64,000 nucleotides of DNA from Promerops cafer. Its lineage: Eukaryota > Chordata > Aves > Passeriformes > Nectariniidae. The notes beneath the pieces were generated by a model. That model saw nothing but the letters and a program-made list of their open reading frames with translations, was not told the origin of the DNA and did no database searches. A program made the translations under genes and the position numbers. The stretch's first letter is position 1. The number at the start of each line of letters is the position of its first letter. Where the stretch lies: positions 3,158,718-3,222,717 of the forward strand of contig VZSE01013530.1 in the NCBI GenBank assembly GCA_013398275.1. Reading direction: 5' to 3'. Below are positions 1 through 12,560 of the stretch, piece by piece.

Positions 1-3000
1 CAGAGGGAGCCCAGCCTGACTTGCAGCTTCCAGATTTACTCAGGGCAGTCAGTATATCACACGCTGGCTTTTAAAGCACACGCAGTGCTGTCCCTTCCCT
101 TCTGTTTCTGCCATCAGTGCTAAAAACAGCATTAACAACACGCCCATGTCTTCTGCCAGGACAGTGTCCTGCTAACAGGAATGACCATCACGCCACCTCA
201 GGAATAAAGCAAATCCAGTGACACTCATGCTGGATCTCTCTACTCCAACAGATGGCAAGCAGCACTTGTCAGAAACCGTGCCCAAAATGCAAACAGAAAA
301 TAATTAGGCAGCTCAGCTGACAGGGCAACAAAGGAAGATACCTGGTCGGCCACAGTCACTGAGGGACCCTGGATAAACTAACGATAAAAACATATTGATC
401 CATCCCAGAATGATGCTGGAATGAAGCCACTTGTGGCAGGAGGGAGGGATCTGCCACACAGAATAAACCAGGCTCAAAAGACTGGAGCAGTCCCCGCTTC
501 GTTATCGATTGTGCATTATCTTACAGCACCTTTCATTCAAGGATTTCAGCACACTTTGCTTATCCAGGCAAATCCATTCCCAAACAAAATTCTGAGGGGG
601 AGAGAGGGTAAAAACCGCCCCAGAGATTTAAGGTGGGCTCTTAATTAGTCGTAAAATCATTCTTACTGGGAAGAAAAAGAGAGATGATTTTAGTTGCCAA
701 GGTCATTTAAACAGAAGTTTAGCAGCCTGCAGTGCTCCACTGCAGTTTGGGGCTGAGGGGAAGGAAGCGGCTCCTCCAATAGACCTGCGAGGGGAGCTCA
801 GGAAGGAAAAATTAATTACCAGTGCTGAACACTGGCCAAGCCATCAGACACAACACTTCTGCATCCCTAAAGAACTACCATGTGATTTTTTGTGACCACA
901 GATGGTCTGGAGCCTGGTAGAGCTTCTCAGCTAAAAACGGCAAGTTCAGGCTCACAGACTCCTCGGAGGATGCAGGGCAGAGGATGGATGGGACTGGGGC
1001 AGCACGGGCAACACCCTCTGCTCTTACCCCTGATGCCACGTGCTGCCTTTTCAGGACTACAGGCAGGAGACAGCTTTGGGAACCATTGGTTATCCCAGTG
1101 GATGAGGACCTGTGGCACTGCTTGCTTAATGGGAGAGGGTGGCAGGGGGCAGAGAAGTGATGATGAATGGGGCAGTGATGGAGGACATTTCCAAGGGCTT
1201 TTTCTCCAAAAAGCACAACAAAAAGAAAGCTGGAAGATGATGACAGCAGAAGATTGTGCCCTCTGGAGAAGCTTGCCAGCAACTAAGAGAGTCCTGGCAT
1301 TCTGTGCTGCCTCAGTGAGCTCTTCCAGTCACTTAACAAGCAAGGAGGACGGAGCAGAGTCCCAGAAAAGCATGGTCAGGACTCAGGCTGCACCAGAGCC
1401 TGGCTCCTGGCACTCTCTTCTCCATCTCAGAAATGTAAACAAGAAAATTCCTCCTGCATTCTGAGCTCTCTGGCATCTCCCAATGTCTGACCACAAGAAC
1501 CACCATGAAGTAATGACTTCCCCTAAACTGGAGTCAGGCAAAGGGTGTCTCCAGAGCTGCATCCCTGCACAGCATCCAGTACTCTAGGCTCGGTTACAGT
1601 GACACCAGGTTACACTGGGCTCACAGCTCTGTACCAGACAGCAGGGGTGGAGTTACGTGCAGCAGCAAGGGCAAAGGCATGGACAGCAGTGGGGAGCTCT
1701 TCCTCAGGCTTCTCTGAGTTTCTTTCCCTTTTGATGGTCAAATTTGGATGGGGAAAAACACCTCCACACACAGAGGTCCCTACAAAGACTTCTTGTGTTT
1801 GTTTCTGCAAGTGTGGCTGATGTGGGTGTTTTCTTAAGCTGCAGTGCTGCCTCTGAGATGCCCTACTGGGATGACAGTCTTCTATTCCTCCAGCCTGCCT
1901 CCCAGATTTCGCCTTCATAAAACTCTCTTGGCCACCTGGAAAACCCCCTCCTGGAAGCAACTTCCTTTCTTCCGCAGACCTGCCCACCTGCAGCACCTGA
2001 TTGCTGCTGCCAGGAACAAACACCCAGTGCTTTTGCAGGAAACAACATCCTCCTTTCAGAGCTGGGTCACAAACCCAAAATGCTGACAAGGGTAGATCCC
2101 ACCTGTATAAACAGGGACTAGCAAAAATATGCTCCATAAAATACACTCCATAAAATATGCTCCACAAAATATGCTCCATAAACATAAGCCTTCGAAGCAG
2201 AGCTCTGTACCACGGATGAGCACAGAGCGTGTTTATTTACCTATGGGTGTTAATTTACCCCATAAATCCTTAAATACGGGCACTGCCTGCTTTTTTTTCA
2301 CTTCTCCCCCTCTTCCTTGAAGCAAAACCATCCCGCACACAGCGGGGTGGCCTCAGCAAATGCTCCAGTGGCAATCTCATGAAGACTGATAAACCATGAG
2401 CTGCCACCACATGAGGCAGCAAGGCTCCTGTTCCATCTCAGGTGACCTTTAATGCAAATCCATTCAGTACCCGGGATCTCACAGCTCCCATGTCATGATT
2501 GCACTAAGAGGATGAAGCCTGAGAGACACTGAATTCTTTTTGATGCTGCCAAGCCTGTTTGCTTCCTTCTCTGCCCCTCTGTTCTTTGAAAGCAGTTGCC
2601 ATTCTGACACAGTATCTCCATCTGGCAGGGTGAATAAGCACCCAGAGCCATCAAAAAAATGAGTCAATGCGACAGATTTAAAGAAGTATTGTGAGATTTC
2701 ATTTCAAACTATGGGGATTACTTTTAAATAGCTGCCTTTAATGTATTAAACCCAAGACGACAGCACAAACACAGCTCAGCACTGCAGAGCTCCTATCCCT
2801 GCTGTCCTTCTGCCACCAGCCAGCAGCTCCTGGTCCATGGTCCCTGCTGCAAACACCGACCTCCACCGTGCAGCCCCTGCCAAGGTACCAGAGCTGATCA
2901 CTTGGGATCGCGACACATCCCTAAATTTCTCTCAGTTTTTCAAAGCTTATCCTCTGGAACCACCAGGACATCACACTGGCCAAGCAGGTGGAAGGAGGGG

Positions 3001-4347
3001 GAATCATGGGGTTCAGCAGGGCTCCCCACATGCCCTTACACCAAGAGTGCTACATTTTGGATGGGAGCTTCTGCTCTGCTCCCCAAGAACAGAGATCATG
3101 GCGTGGGAAGCTATGTCCCACTTTTGCAATAAAAAAGCCTGGAAAATCCTGCTTTCCATCTGAAAAGAGAATGTCTGTCTCTCCTGTTGTGAGGAGGGCA
3201 GGCAATCAGGTATCTGCAGTGGTTTGCTTAGGTGTGGCAAAACAGAAAATGTGGACATGTAATACATGGTAAGTACTTTATTTTCTGAGCCAGCAGGTCA
3301 GTGAGGACTATCCAACCCTGGTGCATCCTGATATCCCCACAACTGAAAGGCTGACCCCCTGAGGTTTGTGAAATACTTACATTATGTATCCCATGAGCAT
3401 CTCACTTTCCTGGCAGCCTCACAAAGCCCTTCTCCTGGAGGTTTCTGATCTAAACCAAGGTCATTTGTAGTCCCAGTAATTAGTGTCACTACAGCAACAT
3501 CACTGTGTTATGCAAAGAAAGTTCATCTAGATTTCTAGCACTCAGTGCATTAAATGATTGCAAACAACATCTGATGATGCCTGACAGGCTCTTGTCATTA
3601 GGTTTACTCAGAACAGAAATAAGTGTCAATCAGACCGTGTCCTTCAGCATCTCAAGACTCTCCAGTGGCTAATACAGGGACAACCCTGGAGGTCTGAGTT
3701 TCTCCAGTGCCAAGTTACATACCTGAATGCATGTCCCAGTGCACTCCTTGCAGAGGCTGCAGGACAAAGCCCATCTGCTTGCTGGGATATGTGAGATCTT
3801 CGTAATGGGTTCCATTTTTTCAGGACATCCAATGCTAACCTGGCCACAAGATAGAAGACAAGCTGTAAATATTGACTAGGGTCCCAAATCTGCTACAAAG
3901 GAGTGTCTGTGGCAGTCTGAATGAGGGATGGATTATATTTCTTATTCTTCAGGGTCAGTTGTATTTTGGAAAAAAACCCCAAACCCCCAAACCCAGAAAC
4001 AAATCTGGATAACACAGAAGGAAAAATTTATGCTGGATTTTCCTCTGCATTAATTCCTCATCTGAGGTGTATCTCAGATGGGCATATGAAATTAGCTTTA
4101 CTCTGCTCAAAGGTGTGCCCCCCACCTCTGTGGCCTTGCACTCCAGTTCTCTGTCCTCCCTTAACAGGGTGCCCCTTGGCTGCTAATTAAACACACGGTG
4201 TGATAACTGCCCGGCATTGTGGCTCTGGCACAGCTTGACAGCCAAACTGCATTTGTTATTTACACTGTTAATGAACACCCCGGGCCAGGACCTGAAACCA
4301 GGACTGTGCCCACCCACGTGTCAGGAGGAGGCTGGAAAATATCTTAC
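1..4347 (-). other. JADE2: JADE2 intron after exon 6, continues off the left edge
   Basis: No exon-like coding segment was found on either strand. In particular the expected continuation of the PZP module is absent. The stretch is mixed-composition intron sequence with one short 14-bp tandem repeat (listed separately) and small homopolymer runs near 2290. The open frames here, including a 190-codon plus-strand frame at 892-1464, lack conserved motifs and splice-site support and are treated as chance. Confidence 0.8.
2129..2184. repeat. 14-bp tandem repeat, 4 copies
   Basis: Four consecutive 14-base units related to ATGCTCCATAAAAT, at 2129-2142, 2143-2156, 2157-2170 and 2171-2184. They differ at one to three positions. 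The array is AT-rich and small, and no function is evident. Confidence 0.9.
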
Positions 4348-4515
4348 TTCAGGAATCCATAAGGCACAGCTAACGTGGACCCATTTCGTCCCGCTCCGGG
4401 TGGGCTTCAGCGCTCCCCCCCTCTTGGGGCAGAGCAGACACTTGGGCTGAACACCGAGGGCGCAGGTCCGGCACAGCCAGCTCCCGATGGGCACCTTCAG
4501 GATGCCGTAGCACGC
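4348..4515 (-). CDS. JADE2: JADE2 coding exon 6 (residues 229-284, end of PHD1 and start of PHD2)
   Basis: The exon has 56 codons, from ACYGILKVPIGSWLCRTCAL to VHVSCALWIPE. It supplies the last PHD1 ligands (Cys230, Cys243, Cys246), then the Cys254-x2-Cys257 knuckle of the PHD-zinc knuckle-PHD (PZP) module, the KPTRSGTKWVH loop, and His275/Cys278. The acceptor is CCCCAG ending at 4516 and the donor GTAAGA starts at 4347, phase 0. The next residues expected from the family (VSIG..PEKMEPITK) are not encoded anywhere between here and base 1, so the following exon lies outside the window. The exon is phase 0 at both ends and a multiple of three. Ile238 in KVPIGSW is unusual: I recall Thr or Glu at this surface position in the mammalian paralogues. 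Confidence 0.97.
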
Positions 4516-7500
4516 CTGGGGAGGATGAGGGACGAGGGTTAATCCAGCAGCCCAGGATGAACACGCTCCCAGACCTGCTCCATCGCTCCCACCCTTCTCA
4601 CTGCTGCTGCACCCCAACAAACAGCAGACTCAGTGCAGTGCCAAAGCCACGGGCAGGGAGCTGCAGTTCTTCCTTAGTGCCTTCCCTGTTTTCACATGGA
4701 TGCTCATGGCGGATCAGTGTGTCCTGGGTTTTAATTAAAAGCTAAGTAAAAAACGTGCTGTGCACCATGCCAAGCACCTGCCTCGTTCCAGGCTGGGGGT
4801 GGGCAGAGCCCCCACCACCAGCAGCTCCGTGCTGCAGACATCTGCCCGCTCATGTCCTGCCCGTTCCTGACCCACGATGACTCGGAAAAGTAAGAAATGC
4901 TGTGCAGAGAAATCTTCTGAGGTCACTGAGGGCTGAAAAGCCACAAGCCCGTGATTGAGAAAGTTGACCACACTGGTTAGAGACCCAGCACAGCCCAAAG
5001 GGGAAGCAAAAATAACTACGGAAAGGCAAAAAGGGGAAGCCAATAGTCATGAATGTAAATGAGATGGAAGGAACCAAAAAGGATAATAAATCTTAAGGAT
5101 GACACATCAAAAGGGGGCACAGACAAGTCTCCAGCCAAGAGAGTGAGAACTGAAGGACTCGGGCTGCCCATGGAGCTCCCTGATCTGCTGTGGTAATGCA
5201 GGACACCGAGAAGCCAAAGTGGTTCATAAATATTTCTCTTCTGTACTTGGGGAAGAGCCAAATGATAAGCCATATCACATAATGATAAATACTTTCCACT
5301 TCGACCATAATTTATGACTGTTTTAAACAGCTACTACTAAAACTAGACAGTTTTTAACTGGCAGGTCCAAGTGTGAGATAACTCACACTTAAAGGGTTTT
5401 CAGAGGGCTACACACTGCCTTGGGCACTAACACAGGGCTGCGTCCCTATTTAAAGTGAGATGTAATTAATTCTACATCTGGCTGCTCTGACATCCCTGCA
5501 GAAGGCAAGCAGCCAGTGCTGACAAGGACTCCCAGCACTGGTGGCTGCAAACCGAGCCCAGGCATTCATCAGCTCCACTTCTTGAAGTTTAACCCCAAAA
5601 AGAATAGCTTTTTCTCCTGCTGCTGCAGGTCATTGTCACCGCAAGTGACAGTGGGGACAGGAACAGAGGGGGCACATGGAGACATGTGAGCGTGGCAGAA
5701 GTACATCATCTACTGGCCCATAAGAGACTACAACATGACTTTAGGTTGCCCCAAATCACAAATTGACTCTGATAGTAGTTTCCAAGTGGAAAAAGCCACT
5801 TTGTGAACAGATTATTGGGATAACAAGGAATTAAGAGAGGAAATATTATTGCTGCAAGACTACATGGTTCAAAGAGACTTAACTGTGTGTTTCACAGTGC
5901 CTCCAAATCTGACAGATAAATCATATCTGGAACACTGTTTTATAGAACATGTGATTTAGTACCAGTAAGGAATCAGCCTGATATGTACTAGCAGCAGAAT
6001 GAACTGGCAGACTCATCTCAAAATCCAGGGGAAAGCAGGAATTATGACCAGGTGCCCATCTCTAGCAGACTCTTGGATCTTGGTTATTTATTTCTAGTGA
6101 TTTTAGAGCAGCTGAAGGTGCAATTCTGCTCCTGAGAAGCAAATACAGGGCTTCTGTCCCAGACAAGGAGCAGCTCTAGAAACAAGGTGCATTATCAGCT
6201 AAACACACTCTTCCAAGTCCAGCACCAGGCAGAAGGTGCTCCAGAAATATGAAGCCAGAGGAATGCTGAACAGGAGCAGCATGGCTATTTTTATTGCTGC
6301 ATCTATTTGGGGTGCAACATCACTGAGAACGAGATGCCAAAAAACCAGGGAGGATGCAAAGCCATAGACAAGCTTGGTGTGGTCCATGGAACAGAAGGCG
6401 GGTTCAGCCATGTGCCCACACCAGGGAAAGGGAATTCAGTGATGACAGGCCCATGGCATGGTGGCTGGAAACTGAAGGAGGATCATTCCCATGCTAAACA
6501 GAAGTGTGATGTTGTCACTGTGAGAGCAATGAACTGTGATTTAGCAGCGGGGGGCATGGTTCCACCTCGCTGACAATTTTAATAGGACAACTACATGTGC
6601 TTTCTAAAAGCTTCACTTCATAGGAATTAATTAACAGCAAGCCTCATGGCTTGTGTTATGCAGATGAAGTGAGTACAACGATATCACCTGGAACCATAAC
6701 CCACCACCGTGGGCCTTGAGCCCCTTCCCGATGGGATGCAGGAGGACATGGATGGCTCTGGTGAAGCCCATGGCACCAGCACCCACATGCCCACAGGGAA
6801 GCATCATTCCCAGCAGGTTTTGGACGTGGTGCTGGAAAAGGCACGGTGCGGGTTAGGTAACCATGATGCCATGTAGCACCCTGCACTGTGGCTCTGGACT
6901 TTGCGGCTTAGGGTGTAAATCGGGGCAGAGATTAAATCACAGGCAGCTTATGGGCTGGCACAGGGCTTAGGGCTGGACTTTGCTCCTTGAAAACAACTGA
7001 AAATCCCTCTTTTCTTTCAACAGCCTTGAAATCCAGGCTGCTGTGTCCCCTTCTGCAGCATTGGGGCTGCTGTTTAAAGTGGAGCCCACACAGTGCCACG
7101 GCTCCCCAAGTCCCTGCTGTGGCTCATGCCAGCTCACAGCCTGACATTGCCACTTGGGCTTGTTAAAAAAGAGCCCAAGACAAAAAAATACCCCGAACCC
7201 AACCCTGAGTCATTCTGGTATTTTGTGGAATCTGATTCACTGATGGAAACCATTCAAAACACCCACCTCCCGCAACTATAGATATCTCCAGTGCTCTCCC
7301 ACCTCCAGGAAGCACTGATGGAAAAGCTGCCCAAAAGATGAGCAAATGGCTCTCTTTAGAACTAAAAAAACCCAAAACTGTTCACAGACAGGGTGAAGCC
7401 CAGGTGCTGCTGCTGCCATCCCACCACCATACAGTGCTTCCCCTTGAAGCATGACCAGTAAAACCACCCTGGGTCCACAGGGGACCCAGGAGACCCTCAC

Positions 7501-8230
7501 GTGGCTGCCTTCCCCTTGTCAAGGTTTCCCCAAAAGCAGGAGGCCCACAGACTCCCCCCCAGCAGGAGCTTGAAGCATTTGCATTCAATTCTAAAAATAA
7601 AATTATTTTCCTCCAGGCAGCAAAATAAAATGAAATCCCACGCTCACACAGTGGGGAAGCTGGGACAGAAACCCTGCGATGTGAGACCACGCTGGTGGAG
7701 CTGGAAGGTCCAACCACTCCCCAGATAAAGCAGAGGAGGAGGAGGAAGCTGGGGGGTCTGTGCAAGCCCATCCCTCTGGTGAGCACAGGACTGCAGATCC
7801 ACATCCCACCCAGCCACCAGCCAAGTCTTGCACACAGTGCTGGTCACCTGAGAGTGCTACAGATCCCACTGGGGTTCAATAAATGGGGTAAAGAAGAATA
7901 AGCATGTTAAAGGATGAGGAGACATAAAATAAAATATCACAGAGACCAGAGAATAAGGAGGAAGGGGCACTTCAACCTCTGGTTGTGTGTTTCTATGGGC
8001 ACTTATAAATGGTTGGGGGTACGAAAGTAAGCAAAGCAAGTTTGCTGTCTGCCAGCTATCCAAGACCCTGCTGCTATCCCCACTCCTCTGGAGCTGCACT
8101 TGGGATCCAAGAGGAAAGCTTAGCAGGTGTCTACAGCAGCCCAGGGGAAGGGATGGGTGGGGATGGGAGGAACCCAGAGGAGGAGGGTACCAGAGTGTGA
8201 TGAGCAGCCCGCCCTGCAGCCGGGGCTCAC
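4516..8230 (-). other. JADE2: JADE2 intron 5 (between the two PHD1 exons)
   Basis: A 3715-base intron with GT at 8230-8229 and AG at 4517-4516, phase 0. It contains no recognisable gene or full repeat. A short purine run lies at about 7731-7752. The 131-144 codon frames that overlap exon 5 on the plus strand are antisense shadows of the exon. Confidence 0.85.
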
Positions 8231-8442
8231 CTGGTGCACGCAGACGTTGCACTTGTCACAAAACACCATCTCGTTGCCGTCCTCCCCCTCCGGCGAGCGG
8301 CACACGTCACACACCACGTCCTCGTCGTACTCGATGCCCAAGCCCTCCTCGGTCTCGATGGCGATGTTCATGTTCTCGTAGCACATGGTCTCCAGCTCCT
8401 CCAGCACTCGCTCCAGGGTGATCTCGTCCAGCTCGGGCTTTT
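8231..8442 (-). CDS. JADE2: JADE2 coding exon 5 (residues 158-228, first half of PHD1)
   Basis: AA completes Glu158, followed by 70 codons from KPELDEITLERVLEELE to DKCNVCVHQ. The first part (about 160-185) is the amphipathic continuation of the EPL-like region. The strictly conserved EEGLGIEYDEDVVC leads into PHD finger 1, with zinc ligands Cys202, Cys205, Cys219, Cys222 and His227 in this exon. PHD1 of JADE proteins reads the histone H3 tail; in JADE2 it has also been linked to ubiquitin transfer to LSD1. The acceptor CCTTGCAG ends at 8443, and the donor GTGAGC starts at 8230, phase 0, cutting the PHD finger between Gln228 and Ala229. All visible ligands are intact. RSPEGEDGNEM matches JADE2 better than the QSPDGEDGNEM I recall for JADE1. 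Confidence 0.97.
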
Positions 8443-10195
8443 CTGCAAGGCAGAGGGCAGAGCATGAAGGCAGAGCTGCTGATGCAGCTGCGGCACGGGC
8501 CCCCACCCGCCTTCGGGGAGCGTTTTGCCAGGGGCCGAGCGGTTCAGACGGCAACTCAAGAGGCAAATCCACAGCGACGGTGAAAGCGGCGATTCGGAAA
8601 GCGGCTGCTCCTAGCTCGGGATGCAGTTTGTATTTCACAGACAGTAACAAAATATTGCTGCTGGCTGAGAGGAAGGAAACCCATTCAGCTGAAGCAATGC
8701 GGATAATTGGGGCTGACAGTTTAAATGTTCAAGGAGACAAGTTTTGCAAAGATGCTTTCTGCAGCGAGGGCTCAGACAAGCTTTGGCAACACAAAGTCGG
8801 TGCTTTAATTGTTAAGACTGAAAACTGACCATTTTAAGGCTAATTAAACAGAAACGTAAAACTGAAGCTAAAGGCAGAAACTGAGCATAAATGAGGGTTT
8901 TTTTGTGTTTGGGTTTAGTAAAATCAGGAGGTCAGACCCAGGTGGGTCTTTTATTCCTTCCACACCAGATCTTTAATGGAGAGAGGTGGCAGAGATGCTT
9001 TACCAGAGCTTTCTCCACAGAGACAACCAGGAATATAAGGTCAATAACCAGGAGAGGTTTTTTTAGAGCAGCAACCTCTAGGAGTGGGATACACAGCTGC
9101 CTTTAGACAGGGCGTGCTGCTGCCAGGAGCTCAGCAGCCCCAAAATGGTGCCACACTGAAGGCTGGTCCCAGCAGTGCTCCCTCTCACCTGCAGCACAAA
9201 GATCCCGGTGCCACAAATGCAATGTGAGGTCACTCCAGGCAAGGCAAAAATCTGTCAGGAGCAGGAGTGAGGTTCTCCGTGAGGGGTTAGAGGCAGAGTT
9301 AAGCCCCCATCACACCCTGTCTCCCAATGAGCTCTGTGTCATCAGGAGAAGGGACGGGGACAACATAAGTACCAGCAGGATGCAATACAAAACACTTAGA
9401 CTTTGTAGTTCATTAGTGTGAAATATCCACAATTGGCCAGACAGTGGAGGAGCCTGACCCAAACTGCTGTCCACCCTCCCTGCTCCAAAGCAATGGAGGA
9501 AAATACCTCATTTATGAGCAGAGATGGAGAAAAAAGGCTTGAGGAAGAACCCATCAGGAGCAGTTACTAATTACATGTTCAGTGAAAAATTTGGCATCCT
9601 GGTTGTCTCTTAAGCCACAGTGTGATGTCCCTGTTCTGGGCGGAACTCTGGGCTGCTCTAAAGCCCCAAGGGATGGGGTTGCAGGGGTCCCAGCACCTCT
9701 GGCTGGATGGGGCTGGCAGAGGCTGCATCCTTCCCCCCATAGCCACTGATCAACTGAAAAACGTCTGTCAAGGGGGAAAGCATCATGTAGGCGAGCTCGG
9801 CAAGCAAACACACCATTGTCTGCCTTTTTAAGCTCTTCCCCAATGTTTCACTGGCACGGTTTCCCTTGGCTTGACAAGTCTCTGCAAACATCCAGCCTGG
9901 CATTTTACACGTCTATGTCGAGTCTGAGATACCATCTAAGACAGACAACACTGTTCCCTATCACAGCCCCTTCAAGAGCTCGGGCTGCTGTGCTGCAACA
10001 TGCCAAGGAACCTGCTGATACCTGTTTGATTCCAGAGCAGCTCCGGCGATGGGTGTGGGATCTCAGCCCCAGGCTGGCACAGGCTGCCTGGGGCCTCTGG
10101 AGCTCAGCAATATGAAGCATCCAGCACTAGCACAGCCAGTTCTGAGCACCGGGGCTGGGATGGAGCCACCATCTTGCTCTTGGCACAGTTCCATG

Positions 10196-10475
10196 TCATC
10201 GAAACATGGAGTGGTTTGGGTTGGAAGGGACCTTAAAGATCTTCTTGTTCCAACCCCCTCTCCATGGGCAGGGACAACTTCCACTAGACCAAGTTGCTCC
10301 AAGCCCTGTCCAAGTGTTCCCTTGAGCACTTCAAGGGACAGGACAGCCACAGGTTCTCTGGGTAACCTGTGCCAGGGCCCCCCCACCCTCACAGGGAAGA
10401 ATTTCTTCCCAATATCTAATCTAAACTGACCCTCTTTCAACTCAAAGCCATCCCCCCTTGTACTATCATTGCCTG
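10196..10475 (-). mobile_element. CR1 LINE 3'-end fragment
   Basis: Read on the minus strand, this shows the typical avian CR1 3' region: the GGAAGAAATTCTTCCC-type segment, CCTGTGAGGGTGGGG, a CCCAGAGAA-like box, the CATGG(A)CAGGGAC stretch, and the terminal AAGGTCCCTTCCAACCCAAACC before the element ends near 10200. It is 5'-truncated, as nearly all CR1 copies are, and carries no intact reverse transcriptase. The boundaries are approximate. Confidence 0.9.
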
Positions 10476-11099
10476 CCATTGTGTTACAGAGAAAGCCAGA
10501 GCATTATTTTTGCCTTAATAGAATCCCTTTACAAACACACCACCCGAGGTGCACTTGCTCAACACGACTTTATGTGAGTATTAAACCAGTCCAGCAAGAA
10601 TATCCTCCTCTTGGCCAGGGTTTCAACTCCCCATCTGTGACTGTGAGCCTGGGCACCAGAGTGCCAGTCTGGAGTTACTCCATTCCTCCCAACATTTCAG
10701 GCTCTGCTCTTCTGGAAAGCAAAACGACCATCAAGGTGTTCCCAGTGCTTTTCCCCACAAACTTTCCAGAGCTGCCCTGTGCTCATGGGAGAGGGAAGGC
10801 AGAGAGCTGGCAGCTGCAGGCAGCATGAGGAAGGAAAGGGACGGGTTTTCCACAGGAATCATGAACCTGACCTTGCCCAGGGTCAGGATCACGCTGGCAT
10901 TGCCACCGTTCCACTTCGCCTCGAGTGGGAAGAAGCAGCACCCATCCCACCGCCTGAATTTTCCACCATCACCTGCTTAATCCTGGGAAGAAAGTTCATG
11001 CTGATCCCAAAACTCCTGTGCCAGAGGAAGGCCAGAGCCAGAGGGAGAGCCACGCCTCGGTGGGGCTCCCTTATCAGCCTGTGTGCCATGCAGCTGTCA

Positions 11100-11420
11100 C
11101 AGCACTGCACGGGGAGTACGGATCCGTCCCTCCGCACACGCACGCGGGCGCGCTCACACTCCATTTAGGTGTAATTACATTAGGAATGCGTTTGCCAAGC
11201 GTCATCCCAAATACCTCGGAGCTTATTGAATTGACAATTGCACTTGATGGGGATGAAGCGATTAATCGTTTACGAAACACTAAACAATGGGGCCTGGGGG
11301 GGAAGCACTTTTTCCATTTGTGCTCCATTTATCTCCTTCTGTATCACATGGAGTTTGTGCTACTAAACTCCATTCATAAAATTGTCATCTTTTTGGCTGC
11401 AAAAACTCTCTCCTTATTGA
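11100..11420. promoter_or_regulatory. Candidate conserved intronic enhancer (TAAT/SOX-rich)
   Basis: A non-repetitive block dense in homeodomain cores: TAATTA at 11172-11177, CATTAGG just after it, ACAATTG at about 11234-11240, ATTAATCG at 11261-11268, and a SOX-type AACAATGG at 11283-11290. A CpG-rich stretch lies just upstream at 11119-11153. No ORF with family features and no repeat similarity explain it. Assignment as a conserved non-coding element is inference from composition and motif density. Confidence 0.4.
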
Positions 11421-12439
11421 TCGTGGTCAGGTAAACAGTAAACAAAAAAATTCTCCACCAAAACACTCCCTGTGTACGTGCACAAATGACACTATTATTG
11501 TCCCCAGAGAAGGAAAGCAAAGATGCAGACAACTGATCTTGGCTACAACGAACAAATCCAGTGATGTCCTCATTTGGGACCATCACCAGGTCAGTGGACT
11601 GTACCTGCTGACAAGAGAATGGTATTTTCATCTGGTTAAGGTGTGCCAAGGTCTTAAGCAAGGAAACAAAGTTTATCTGAGCCTCCACAGAAGACAGCAG
11701 AGATAGCCATAAAGTTCTTCAGTCTTTCTGTCTGGAGGGACACAGGCAGAGGTGAGGTAAACTTCAATCCCATAACAATATAATCCCTGGCTACTTGGAG
11801 CCACGTTCAAAACACCGACACAGGAGGAGTATGTCCCATCATCCCTACCAGGAGGCCACCCACACCCCATCCCCATTAACACTGAGTGCATTAACGATGA
11901 TGGGTTTAGATGTGGCCACCCAGGCTCCCTGGAACACCCTGGTATCGCCCCACAGTGGGAAGGGCTGTAATCCAGGGAATGCTGCTTCCCACGGCATCTC
12001 AGAGGAGAAAATCTGTCCCCTCTTTGCACAGGGCAGGATGCTGCGGGGTAGCACCTTCCCAGCTAAAGGAAGCACCAGAAAATGGGACTTGCTCCAGAAA
12101 TGGAGGAGAAGAGGTGACAGATGATGATGCACTACAGGAGGTCTCCAGATCTGACTCATGAAAAGAAAACATGAAGGAACTTTGCTTCAAGCAAAAAAGT
12201 CTTCCCTGTGTGTCTGCGTCAGGGTCTGCCATGACCCCTGCAGCTCCACAGCCACCCGGCATCCCCATCGTCCCAGGGGGCTCCCAAGGGGCCCAGCCCA
12301 ACTCAGCCCTTCCAACTGCCCATGCAGCACCTGAAACACAGAGCTGCAACACTCTATCCCAAAGGAACTGGGATTAGTGGGCCGGCACCGCAGCCACAGC
12401 GCCGCGCCTGGGAGAAGCACCAGGCACATTCCTTTACAC

Positions 12440-12560
12440 AACGCCGCCCTCCGTTATAATTATTCCTGTAATATCGTAATTTATGTGGCATGAAGGAGCA
12501 ATATTCTTCTGCTAAATGAATTCTCAGCTACTCCTTGTCGTGGTGTGAGCCAACTCACTG
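12440..12560. promoter_or_regulatory. Possible AT-rich regulatory block
   Basis: A GC-rich edge (GCCGCGCC near 12400, CGCCGCC near 12441) abruptly adjoins TTATAATTATTCC and TAATATCGTAATTTATG. The sharp composition change and TAAT cores resemble conserved intronic elements, but no direct support is visible. Confidence 0.22.

Noticed and set aside
892..1464. A 190-codon plus-strand ORF and a 135-codon antisense ORF
   Set aside because: Neither resembles a known protein. Both are low-complexity random frames inside the JADE2 intron.
8385..8828. Plus-strand ORFs overlapping exon 5
   Set aside because: They are antisense shadows: the minus-strand reading encodes conserved PHD1 with correct splice sites.
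10063..10479. ORF ending in GWGFELKEG/RLDIGKKFFPVRVG-like sequence, also seen at 13.8, 19.9 and 36.8 kb
   Set aside because: The recurring peptide comes from the non-coding 3' tail of CR1 elements, so these are repeat copies and not a gene family.
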